From assembly GCA_033439685.1 (NCBI GenBank), contig JAUEDM010000003.1:1456001-1520000 (forward strand): DNA of 64,000 nucleotides. Reading direction: 5' to 3'. Positions 32,606-42,800 of this stretch are shown here, piece by piece. The DNA comes from Apodospora peruviana (Eukaryota > Ascomycota > Sordariomycetes > Sordariales > Lasiosphaeriaceae). The number at the start of each line of letters is the position of its first letter. Within the stretch, counting starts at the first letter, position 1. The translations under genes were made by a program, and so were the position numbers. Under the pieces are notes generated by a model. The model was not told the DNA's origin. It worked only from the letters and a program-made list of their open reading frames with translations, and did not search any database.

Positions 32606-35530
32606 ATGTCATCAGGAAACCGACATCAGCTTAACAAGATTCCCACCTCGAGGGCACCAGAACATGACCGCTCAAGTACCTCGGCCGCACCAACATCCCA
32701 GGCCAATCATGCCTCCTTCGCCAGTCGTGAGCCGCAGCGGGTGCGGCGAGCATGTGAAGGGTGTCGCAAACGCAAGATCAAATGCAACGGTGAGGATCCG
32801 TGTCTGCGTTGCAGCAACCTCCGGGTACACTGTGGATATGCAGAGCAGCACGGCGTGGCATTGGCGAGGACACTGGACATCAGCAACGGTATGACGGCGC
32901 TGAATGAGCGTTTTGAAGAACTGGAGAAAGCCAATGAACGGCGGATGAGCAATATAGAGGAGATGTTGCGGCAGATCTCGCACCGGTTGAGTAGCAGCGA
33001 GAGCGATCCGTCGCCACCGCCACCGCCGCCAATTGATCTGCCAGCAGCAAGGCGAGGGACGTCGCTGATGCCTCCTCCATCCGTCGCGCAATGCAACAAC
33101 ACTGTGGTGAACAGCATCGAGCATGAAAGCTCCCTCGACGTCCTCGTCAATGCCGCTGCATCGGTGCAAGTGCCGCCACATCAACAAGCCGGTCCTATAA
33201 ACTGCGCACCTGAGGCGGCCTCACCAGAGGCAGACGTGGACGATGGCTGGACGAAGCGAGAAGACGATACAGGTCGCCTGGAGGAAGACAGTTCTCTGCA
33301 AGATGAGGCCGGCACAAACAACGACGACGAAGCAAGGACGGCTTCAGAACAGACGGACGAATTCTATACGGACGGGTATGGCGACCTGGAGATGGACAGC
33401 CACGGTCAGCTCCGCTACGTCGGTCTCGGTTCCATCGCCTCCGTAGTCGACCGCTGCGACTGCCTAAGACGACAGATTGCCGCCGGTCTTCGGCAAAAAG
33501 GCTACGACAGCAGCCAACCATTTCTTACAAGTCCCGCCCCGGCGCCGTCACCAACAACGCTCACTCATCTCTTTGCTCCGCCGACTCCCGTCCTCCCGCC
33601 CCGTCGCCTCGTCCACGTCCTCATAGGCACCTACATCCAAGATGTGCTCTACATCTTCCCTATCCTCCCCATCGACACGCTCTGGTCCATCTACTCGGAG
33701 CTCCTGACCCACGGCGTGCGGGACACGGCCTACGCCTCGGTGTTTTTCGGCGCGCTCACGGCCGCCGCCGCTCTGATTCCCGAGAGCGATCCGGTCTTTG
33801 ACGAAATACCGCCAGAGTTCGCCAAGAAGGGCCTGGACCAGTATTTCTATCGCCTGGCAAAGGGCTTTGCCGATGCCGCGCCGGTGGTGGTGGACGACTG
33901 CGGACGGAGAAGAGGCAGACGGAACGCAAATCAGGACGTGGTGATTGCTTGCGCGCTCCTGAGCATGTATCTCGCCGGCGTCGGCAGTCAGGCCGAGGCG
34001 TGGATCATGAGCGGGCGCGCCATCCGAATCGCGCAGGACCTCGGCCTGCACCGCGACCCAGAGCGGCTGCAACTGCCCAAGAAGGAGCGCACCGAGCGGC
34101 GCTTCATCTGGTGGTGCCTCTACCTTTTGGATAGACAGCTGTCGACCGCGCTCGGCCGACCGCTAGCCATCGACGACGACGACTGCGACGTTTCTCTTCC
34201 AACGCCCGAGGCCGACACGACGCGCTACGCGGACAACACGGGCTTCTGCGGCTGTCTGCCGCTCTACCGCGCGCTGGGCATGATTCTTAAAACCGTCAAC
34301 TCGGTCAACAACGCGTGCAAGGTACGCCAGGCAGGGAATTACGATACTTTACGTGGACAAGTGCACGAGATCGACCGCGCAATCCAGAGGTGGGCCAGCG
34401 AGGTCGTGCCGCCCGAGGTCAAGAAGGCGACGCAAGGAAGATGCCTCATCGAGAAACACATCACGCTCAGTTATTATCATGCGGCCGTCATACTTCTCTA
34501 TCGCGCGTTCCTGCCACAGCCGCCGCATCATAACCGTGATACCAGTTCTAGTAGTAATAGTCCGCTGTCGAACAGCAAGGAGGCTCAGATCCGCTGCGCC
34601 AAGGCCGCCAGCGACTGTATCAGGGGCAGTCCGGACTATCTGATGTGTGTTCCGCGGGGCCATTACCGCGTTGTGCACGGGCAGAACATCTTTGTCAGCG
34701 CCGTGATTCTGCTGCAGTGCATAAGGAGTAATGATAGGATCACGAGTATCGATGCGGCGTTGGGGCATGTGCGGTGTGCGTTGGACGGACTGAAGGCGCT
34801 AGAGGAGGAGTGGAAGGGCGCCAAGAAGTGCCAGGGGATCATTGAGGAGTACCTGGAATTTACGCTCAGGATGCTGAGTGGCGAGTTCGATGTGGCGGAT
34901 GGGTGTGGGTGTTATCAGTCCAAGAAGGATGGGAAGAAGACGAGGTGTAGGGGCCACGATCGAGAGGAGGAGGGCCGTCCGGTGGCGAAGCGGCAGAGGG
35001 TCGGTGAGCGGCCGGCAGCAGACGAGGGTAGGGTCACCGCCGGGCCGTCGTCGTCTTCCGCTGCATGGTTTAGAGGCGCCGAATACAGACCGGCCAGTCT
35101 AAGAGCGAGCCTTAATAGGTTGCGTCAGCAACAACACCAGCATCTGTCCAGCAGCAGCGACACTGGCGCTACCACGGCGATGCCACCGGCATCATCGTCA
35201 GGGCGAAAGGATTCGGATATCAACGTGACCTCTCGACCGCCGACTAGAACTAGCCCTCACACGCCGTCCCCATCAGCGGTGTCTACCAAGGCACTTGGCA
35301 TAGACGCCGCTCTCAACATGAATACTAGCTGGCCTTTTACCTATGGAGAAAACGGCACGCCGATGCCGTTGAATCTTGACTTTGGAATGATGATGCAGCA
35401 GTCTGGCAATGGCAGTGGCATGGCAGATGAAATGTCCGATTTGAATGTCTCGGATATCGCGATGCTGGCTCCGAGCTTTAGTTCTCAGGTTGATCATGAC
35501 AAAGGGCAGTATTTTAGAAGTCCCCGGTGA
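32606..35530 (+). CDS. Zn2Cys6 fungal transcription factor with Fungal_trans domain
   Basis: Nuclear binuclear-zinc-cluster regulator of 974 residues from a single exon. The zinc cluster is Cys50-x2-Cys53-x6-Cys60-x5-Cys66-x2-Cys69-x6-Cys76, with the basic RKRKIK between the second and third Cys. A coiled-coil linker (about 95-130, MTALNERFEELEKANERR) follows and would allow dimer binding to CGG repeats. An acidic, disordered stretch precedes the fungal regulatory middle domain (about 330-640), which holds QAEAWIMSGRAIRIAQDLGLHRDP and RRFIWWCLYLLDRQLSTALGRPLAI. The C-terminal third is low-complexity, rich in Ser, Gln and Gly. It lies directly downstream of the FAD monooxygenase on the same strand and is the likely local regulator of the 22.5-35.5 kb gene group; that link is inference. 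Confidence 0.9.
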   Translation: MSSGNRHQLNKIPTSRAPEHDRSSTSAAPTSQANHASFASREPQRVRRACEGCRKRKIKCNGEDPCLRCSNLRVHCGYAEQHGVALARTLDISNGMTALNERFEELEKANERRMSNIEEMLRQISHRLSSSESDPSPPPPPPIDLPAARRGTSLMPPPSVAQCNNTVVNSIEHESSLDVLVNAAASVQVPPHQQAGPINCAPEAASPEADVDDGWTKREDDTGRLEEDSSLQDEAGTNNDDEARTASEQTDEFYTDGYGDLEMDSHGQLRYVGLGSIASVVDRCDCLRRQIAAGLRQKGYDSSQPFLTSPAPAPSPTTLTHLFAPPTPVLPPRRLVHVLIGTYIQDVLYIFPILPIDTLWSIYSELLTHGVRDTAYASVFFGALTAAAALIPESDPVFDEIPPEFAKKGLDQYFYRLAKGFADAAPVVVDDCGRRRGRRNANQDVVIACALLSMYLAGVGSQAEAWIMSGRAIRIAQDLGLHRDPERLQLPKKERTERRFIWWCLYLLDRQLSTALGRPLAIDDDDCDVSLPTPEADTTRYADNTGFCGCLPLYRALGMILKTVNSVNNACKVRQAGNYDTLRGQVHEIDRAIQRWASEVVPPEVKKATQGRCLIEKHITLSYYHAAVILLYRAFLPQPPHHNRDTSSSSNSPLSNSKEAQIRCAKAASDCIRGSPDYLMCVPRGHYRVVHGQNIFVSAVILLQCIRSNDRITSIDAALGHVRCALDGLKALEEEWKGAKKCQGIIEEYLEFTLRMLSGEFDVADGCGCYQSKKDGKKTRCRGHDREEEGRPVAKRQRVGERPAADEGRVTAGPSSSSAAWFRGAEYRPASLRASLNRLRQQQHQHLSSSSDTGATTAMPPASSSGRKDSDINVTSRPPTRTSPHTPSPSAVSTKALGIDAALNMNTSWPFTYGENGTPMPLNLDFGMMMQQSGNGSGMADEMSDLNVSDIAMLAPSFSSQVDHDKGQYFRSPR

Positions 35531-35676
35531 TCACATAGTACAAGGCTACAAGCAGCGTTCACGACTGGACGAAAATCAAACCACACTTTATCCTGTAACT
35601 TGTCGGTTTAAACATGCTAGCATTATGTGTTCTGTTACCATGAAATTACATCCCTTTATTGAATATTGTTCATTCC

Positions 35677-36290
35677 TCAAGCACTGAGATCGAGCTCGAT
35701 GAAACGCAGAGAATTCAGAAATTCATCGTCCTGAAACCGGGAAGTGACAATCTGGATGGCGCACGGCATGCCGTCCAAGACCTCGGGTTCATCTGTTGCT
35801 ATTGTCAGTCCGAGCCACCTACGCAGTTCCTTGGACAGTTACAGTTTGTATCAAACGGGGCTTCTGCTTTCACAAACCCTGGGTCCTCGTGGCGAGAAGA
35901 TGTCCCCCAAGGGCCTGGCATGATCGCAGCGGGATACTAGACAACACAAGTCAGTTTGGAAAGTCCTATCCATTGGAGAGTAGTCACAGAAATCGCAGTC
36001 GGCGTACGCATCGCGTGCAAAGCCCTATGCGTTCAACTTCTCGACCAGTCCAAGCTTTTCAGAAATGGGCAGCGGTATGCTGCGGAAAAGGTGCAGCAGA
36101 GAACCGGGATTCGGATCGATCCGGCGATGTCGGTGCCGACCCCGAGAGGGGAGCCCCTGAAGCCAACCAACGCTCCTTCGCCTCCCGAGGAACCACCTGC
36201 TGTGTGAGGCATGTGTCATGTTGGTTCAGAGTGCGGCCAAACACGTTTGTTCTCCGAGTCTACCGTCTGTGGGTGGTTCGATAAGGGATC
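35677..36290 (-). pseudogene. decayed amidase (amidase-signature family)
   Basis: Remnant of an amidase-signature hydrolase. The conserved block VFGRTLNQHDTCLT (about 36210-36250) is followed, after an extra CA at 36201-36206 that breaks the frame, by GGSSGGEGALVGFRGSPLG and TDIAGSIRIPVLCC (about 36105-36199), the glycine-rich catalytic region with its cis-Ser/Ser. The frame then stops at 36033-36035. The C-terminal end of the family is recognisable at 35677-35790 as DGMPCAIQIVTSRFQDDEF and LNSLRFIELDLSA. Most of the roughly 300 residues normally lying between these blocks are missing or unrecognisable. No usable start remains. It was probably an acetamidase-like enzyme. Confidence 0.75.
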
Positions 36291-37095
36291 TTAGCACACA
36301 CAAGTCGAGTGAAATCAACTAATTAGTAGGATTGAATAACTTACCATCCAGCAAGAGATTGCTTGGCAGCAGACATTGTGGCGGTGACGGTAGTTTTAGA
36401 TGATGCCGTGTCAGAAACTTGACAGAGAATTCAGAAATTGTCGACCTTCACCAGTATTCCGAGTGTATTTATCTTGTCTCCGAAATTCGATGACCGACCC
36501 GTTCAAACATAGGTCGACGACCCCTTCACCCGCCTAGTCTACCGACCTTACCTTAGATAGCCCCAGGTATTGCCGCATTCGGAAGCTACACGGTATTCTT
36601 GATCACAAGGGCAAAATCGGTCTTTAACCCTGCTATCTCATAGTAACTCCTAAGACTTAGCTCGTCTTGATTGGAGGTCACTAGTCGGAGAGTCTCCTGA
36701 CTTTTCATCTTAACCGACTTACCACAGACGAGACTCGAACGCATGGGTTTAAGAGCCATCGCATCCATAGGTGGTCGGAAGATGCATGTAGGCGGCGTAC
36801 AGCTTACTATCCCTCGAACATAGTCATTTAAAGTGGGAGTAGGCGTTTATGCCACCTAACCTTGTCGGAGGGAGGCATTCGGTATCGGAGTATATATGCC
36901 TTTCACAACGAGACCGTCCCTAGGTACGTATGTAGCAAACGCATACAAACTTCAAGACCGATACATCTCCCTTTTGAGCCGCCTGCTGCCATTTCTTGTA
37001 CCCCAAAACGCCGCCTCACAAGAAGCGCGCAACAGCAAAGAGTTTAGGAAGACATTGTGAAAGAAGTAGATAGCCTCAAGGGTCAAAGCTCCTCT
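36291..37095. other. intergenic beside pseudogenes
   Basis: No gene is supported. An ATG near 36382 (minus) followed by MSAAKQSLAGW and a good donor is suggestive of a lost first exon, but no acceptor keeps an open frame. Confidence 0.4.
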
Positions 37096-37865
37096 TCATC
37101 CTCCAATACCTGGCAGAATAGAGCATATCACGGTGGCTACCCTCCAAATGGTCGCCTCCGCTTGTGTCGGGAAGTATTAGTTCCAGGCAAGAGCATTCAG
37201 TGGGCCATATCCCACGCTGAGGGCTAGAAACGAGCCCCATCGCAGAGACGAGATGCTGGTGCTCCAATCTCTACCGTTGAAATCTAGCAGGGAGACACGC
37301 TTGCCCGGAGCTCCAAAATCCGGGTACATGGTGCCGCTGTTCAAGGCACTGCTGAGTTCGTTGTACGTCTCCGTTGTAGTGAACCAAAAGGGGCGGTCAA
37401 TATCCTTCGGCTTATACCACCAACAGACATACGTCAGAATGGTAGAGATGGTAAGGATAGCAGTGAACAGCTCCAGTGTGCTGATGGGTAGGCCATCTAC
37501 GGCCCTGCCCAACAGGCCCTGCCCAACAAGCCCAGCGCAAAACGCAGTATCTGCACAACCGCCAGTGTTTTGACGACCCCGTCAGCTTTGTTCTTGTCCT
37601 TGACGTAGATCCGGGCGCCCCATAGCTCGTCGACCGCGCACCAAGCTATGGACTCGGGCGCGACAAGGCATATGAGCATGCACTTGACCTTGCGCAGCGT
37701 GCGGCTCAGAGGACCTTCGTCGTCTGCCGGCACGTTGAGGTGTACTGCCGTCCAGCAGCAGAGGAAAATGGTTGCTCCGCAGCCGTAGAGGAGGTCCAGG
37801 GTGCTCCGGTCGCAGAACAAGGGAGAACGCCAGCCTGTGAAGGGGCTATCTTGCGTAGTAGCCAT
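37096..37865 (-). pseudogene. frameshifted integral membrane protein
   Basis: Remnant of a fungal multi-helix membrane protein whose family landmarks are visible: IFLCCWTAVHLNVP, KVKCMLICLVAPESIAW and, further on, LPISTLELFTAILTISTILTYVCWWYKPKDID. The first frame (from ATG 37865) stops near 37500. The rest continues in another frame because a 14-bp unit, GGCCCTGCCCAACA, is present twice in tandem at 37501-37528; one copy fewer would keep a single frame. A TAA at 37177-37179 interrupts the conserved C-terminal part, which continues in frame to 37096. Two independent lesions make a functional protein unlikely. The family has no assigned role that I know. Confidence 0.75.
37501..37528. repeat. 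exact 14-bp tandem duplication causing a frameshift
   Basis: GGCCCTGCCCAACA occurs twice with no spacer, inside the membrane-protein pseudogene. Two perfect copies point to a recent event. Confidence 0.9.
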
Positions 37866-38737
37866 TGTCGGGATTTTTTATAGACAAGAGCTGCGCGTGT
37901 CAGGATGGGCGGCCAAAATAGATGAAAAAATCCCGACGTACAACGTGTTATTTGTCGATGTTTTCACAGCAGACTATGCCGTGGCTTCCCAACATTCATG
38001 GGAACGTTATTGTCGTCAATAGCTCCGAGCTCGGTCTGCTCCTTGAACCTGGAGCGCAACTTGATGTACACTAGCGCGTGTACAAAGATATTTCCTTTCT
38101 TGCGTCACTTTGCCGGTCGCTCGTTCACGGTCTTGGAACATATAAAACAGAGCGTCGCCGCGCTAGACATACGTAAAGAATGAGGGATGGAGAGAGGACA
38201 GGCCAGGGGTGACCTGGATTGGGTCCCGTACCGCTCTTCAGCTGTGGCATGGAGGGCTGTGGCGACTTCCACTCTCGAGAGCCTTGGGCCGACATGGCAC
38301 TGAAACCATGCTGTTTGGCTTCTTCGTGCTGCGGCCCAGTGAGTGGCTGTCACCGCAACTTCTTCCATCCAGTCATTGGTTGAGCGATCCAATAACGCCA
38401 TATGGCGCATACCTACTATCGGGCTATGCTGATTAGTTCCGCCAGTATCAACATTTGGTTATAGAGACCAGACACCTTGGGGTTTTAAAGCAGAAATGGA
38501 AAAAAGTCGATAGGTTAAGTTCTTTATCGTCTTATGTCAGCCAAGCAGCTGTACTTCCCAGAGGCGGCCAGCTTTTCCGAAATTTCCTCGGACATCGATA
38601 TCGTCCAAGACACGTCACCTTTCCCACGAACTGACTTCTAGCAGATTGGATGCCAATACTGAATCCAGACACCGGGAGATTTACGGCATCACTGCCTACC
38701 TAGGTACCAGGCGTCTTACAACTTTAGGGTCGGAGTC
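37866..38737. other. intergenic
   Basis: Upstream flank of the membrane-protein pseudogene and of the racemase pseudogene. Nothing recognisable was seen. Confidence 0.45.
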
Positions 38738-39300
38738 ATGAAAACAATCGGGATCCTCGGCGGCATGTCCGCAGCTTCCACACAAACCCACTACCGCGAG
38801 CTCTGCAACATGACACGTAAGCGCTTAGGGAGGCCTATATTCACCCGAACTGCTCATTCGATCTCTCGACTTTGCGGTAATCGAAGCCTTGCAGGTAGCC
38901 GGAGAGTGGGAGAAGGCAGGAGTGATCTTGAACCAAGAAGCCAAAGCCCTCGAACGTGGAGGAGCGGACTTCATCGTCCTGTCTACGAACACAATGCACA
39001 AGCTCGCCGATCAGATGATGCAGGTCGTCTCCATCCCCCTCCTACACACCGCAGACGTCACCGCCGCCCCCATCAAGCAGCAGGGCTTACACTCGCCGGG
39101 ACTTATGGCCACCGCGTTCACGATGGAGCAATCTTTCTACACCGACCGGCTAGCTGCCACCGGACTGGTTCCGATGATCCCGAACGCATCCGACACAACC
39201 TTGGTGCATTGTGATGCCGCACTGACTATGGCATTGGGATAATAAGTCAGAGAAAGCCTGGATACCCGAAAGGAACCACAAAAAGCTTGTCAACTACCGT
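38738..39300 (+). pseudogene. decayed aspartate/glutamate racemase family gene
   Basis: Begins with an intact start MKTIGILGGMSAASTQTHYRE at 38738, typical of Asp/Glu racemases such as YgeA. After KRLG the conserved sequence continues one frame over (YSPELLIRSLDFAVIEALQ, then GADFIVLSTNTMHKLAD and VPMIPNASDTTLVH), consistent with one extra G in the GGG at 38828-38830. The family's first catalytic cysteine before TNTMH appears to be serine here. Near 39220-39240 the frame breaks again and the second catalytic region is not found, so about one third of the protein is missing. Excising 38819-38895 as an intron would repair the first break but would delete conserved sequence, so decay is the better reading. 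Confidence 0.72.
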
Positions 39301-39864
39301 ATGATAGAGAAGAAGTATGTGGTGTGCGACAAGCGACACTCGCCGGAAAGTTGAATCTGAGACACTACCTGCTTAATCCTCTGTGGTGATGGGCTTCATC
39401 CACCAGTCCCTTCAGCCTGAGTCATTCTCTCTATTAAAGGTATCCATAGTTCCCGAACCAAGAAAATCAAAGCTGTCGCAAGGGACCCTTTGCATCAGTA
39501 CCGGTTTTTGAATTCTGGTAGAGGGGTGATATCTTAAGTAGGTAGGCATTTAATCGTGATAGGAACATACGTACTGGCGATCTTGGTCACCGCACTTCAA
39601 GCCATGTTAAAATAGTAAGATCCAGACCCAAGATATATGGATATCGTGCTCATTATATAAGACATAAGCTCAACTGGTATATGTTTAAAGGCATCGGGAA
39701 AACAGATATATAATACCGCCGGCCGAATATCCTCATCTCGCCAATCCTTCTATTATCATCATTTGCATGCATCTACATCCAATTCATCCTCCCTTATCCA
39801 AAATGCAACCCCTTTTCTTCTCTTATTCAATAGTGGTAATCCTGGAAGATATCCAATTCAGCAC
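39301..39864. other. intergenic
   Basis: No gene seen. It contains the 3' flank of the large kelch gene. Confidence 0.5.
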
Positions 39865-42800
39865 TCAGGAACCAGCGATCCCTAGCCCGACTCTTTGCTG
39901 CATCCCGCCTGATGCCGATCCCGGGCCTCCATACTGCGGCCCAACTCCTCCACTCGGCCCGGGTGCGCCCGGCCCTGTAGTACCGGCATTCGTCCCCGTC
40001 CGTTCCCTCATTCTCCGTCCCTCCATCAACCCTCTTAATCCCCTCTTCTGGAGCCCGATCACGCTGCTCAACTCACCCGCCCACACCTCTCGCGTGCCTC
40101 CTCTTTCACTGTCACCCACCTCTGAGCTCCACTCACTCCCGCTCACACTCGTCGTGGCACTCAGTTCCTCACTGGGAGGCCGTCCTCCCTGTGGCACCGC
40201 TGTACTAATTCTCAGGCCACCCGCACCGGCCCGGCCCGAGTTCATGCTGGATTCACTGCCAAGAATGCTGCCGCCGTTTGACTGAGAATCGGTCGGGCTC
40301 ATTAAGCCATCGATGCCAGCTGCGAGGGGGAAGAAGTTCGGGTTGAGCACACCGTCGATCCCGCGACCACCTCCAGCTGCCATGGCCGTGGCGTTGAAGA
40401 CGGCGGCGGCGTTCCGGCTATCGAGCAAGTTGTGGAGCCGCTCGACTACGGCCTCAAGCAACCCATCAACGCGGTATGGACGCGCGATTTGGAGGAGACT
40501 GCAGAGAATCTGTGGCGTACAGAGTGGGGAGGATGGCTGCGGGAGACTTGAGGTGTAAAGGTAGTGCAGGAGAGCCTGAACAGTGAGGTATGTATGGGGT
40601 AGGTAGAGGCATCTCGGTCGGCTATTTGGGGGCAGCGTGCGCGGCGTTGGCGCGGTGTTAATGGCGGCGGGGTCTACAGGTGGCGACATGATTCCACCCG
40701 AGATGGATGTTGCTGCGGTACTCGGCGGCTTTCCAGCGGAGCTATTGGCTGAATATAGTGTGGTGCCTAGTGACATCTGACTCTCCATGGTATTCCTGTT
40801 ACCTGGGGTGATTGTGATGTTGGAGCTGCGCACTGCGTTGCCAGGTGCCGAGATGGAATTGGACCGGAGCGTCATGGCATCGCTGCCGTCTTGCGTCGCC
40901 GTGCCCTCCCTGAGCAGCTGAACGAAATATGGGCCCCATCTCCTCGCAACTATCCTAGAATTGATTGGTATCCGTTCGCCACCTATGCAGAGGATGTCCA
41001 TGTCCGCCAGCTCCCTCATCGCCAGCGCCTTCTCGCCCAGTTCGTCAGCAGCCCGGCTGTGAAATCGCCCACCGGCAGTAAAGCCGGCCTTCCGGGCTAG
41101 ACTCAAGCCCGGTCCAGTATATGGACTGCTAGCGCTGACGAACCCACTCATGGGCGCCGTCTTCCGGGGGTTGTCGAAAAAGCCAAAAGCCTCCAGCTCC
41201 ACCATGCAAACGTTGCTGAAATTGATACGCCTGTGGTTGTAATCATCGACAAGACTTCTCTTCCTGTTGCCTAGCACGACAAAGGTGTTCCTTCTATTCC
41301 ACAACACACCCCGATTCCAACTGCCTTGGCTGAAGACTGCACCACCAGCATCGATACGGCTCCAGGTCAACGTCCGGAGGTCCAACGCCCATAGCGCGTA
41401 CTCTTGCTTCGAAGAGGTGAGGTATGTCCCGCTGACCACGAAGTGGGTATCAATGATGCCACCATTTGGGAAACGGAGCCCCGGCGGGCTGTACGAGCCA
41501 GTCATGGGCCGTTCACTGAGTGAGCCGTCGGTTGCCCTGATTTGTAGCTCGAGCTTAACATCGAGAAAGTTGTAGTTGCTATATATAAGCATGCTCGACC
41601 CTGGCTCTCTTGCTTCCTGGCTGATCCCCCCGCCCTCCTGTCGTGCGCCATTCTGATTCGGTTTCCCAATTTTTGCTGTAACAGATGGCGGAAGAGGTGC
41701 CACGACACTGCGGTATGCGCCGCAACTTTTACCTAAGGGCTGCGTCGATGTCCATTTCAAACTGCGCAGGTTAAAGACGCTAATTTGTTCAATGTAGTGG
41801 TTCGCTCCATCTTGTCCTCCAACGACAACCATCTCCGCCCCGCCCGTCCCGTCAATGGTGATGCCGATCCGGCCTTCGTTCGGATTGCCCATCGATGGAT
41901 TATGTTGTAGAGCAGAAAGTGGCGCTCGGTGTGAAGCAAAGGAAGCCGCGGACGGCAAAATACACGCGCAATGCGCATATCGGCCTTGCGGGGCATCTTG
42001 CGCGGGAATAAAGGTCCATCTTTTGGTAGGTACATCGTAGATATATATGTCGGACATCACAGTAACCTCCGGCTGCTGATCTTGTGTTGCGGCATTGCTC
42101 TTCTGGTTCGGTGTGGGGGACATACCACCATAACATACCATCTTCGTGTCGCCGAGAGGGCACATGGAATGGAAATATCGGGGCGGCGGGATGTCTCCTG
42201 TTGTTTCTAGTTTCGTCCAATGCCGACGAATCAGGTCGAGCTCGTATAAATCCGATGTCAGGGGCGCAGGCCTGCTTCTGGACAAAATTCTCCCTCCAAA
42301 CACGTATAGTTTGTCGCCAAGAATCGTAGTCGTTGCTCCAACTAGAGGGTGTGGCTCCCTTCCGGTTGTCCGATGCACGTTGCACATCAACCCCGATAAA
42401 TGCTGTGACGAGGCCGTTGTCGGTGTCCCGACGGCTGCTCCTCCACCCGGTGTCCTTGCCTGGCCAACATTCGGCGAAGGCCCTGCGGATAGTGGGCCAT
42501 TACTCCTCGGAGTCAGGCTATCAGTTCTTTCCTCGCCCCCATCAGGCCGCGACCCGCTGGCTAAGCTGCTTTGACTGCTATTCATATACATCTCCTGACT
42601 GGTGTTATCTTGCGATCTCATGTACAACCCGGACCCCATTTCCGCCGACGACGTGGAGTCCATCGTGCTCGCCCGGCTATCCATGGTTGCGTCCTCAGAG
42701 TCTAAAATGGTTGCCAAATTGCCTTGTGTCGCGGGGTGGGCAAGCGGGGTTAACGGGCTTGCAGGCGATAGCTGTGGCGGTGGCGGCTCGGGTAGCGGTT

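Noticed and set aside
36300..36382. ATG followed by MSAAKQSLAGW and a GTAAGT donor on the minus strand
   Set aside because: Every nearby acceptor creates an immediate stop, so no gene model could be completed.
36720..36770. tRNA-like stretch with ACTCGAACGCATGGG
   Set aside because: No matching acceptor or D arm is found around it.
38819..38895. Alternative 77-bp intron (GTAAGC to TTGCAG) that would join the racemase frames
   Set aside because: It would remove sequence that is conserved in the racemase family, so a one-base insertion explains the data better.
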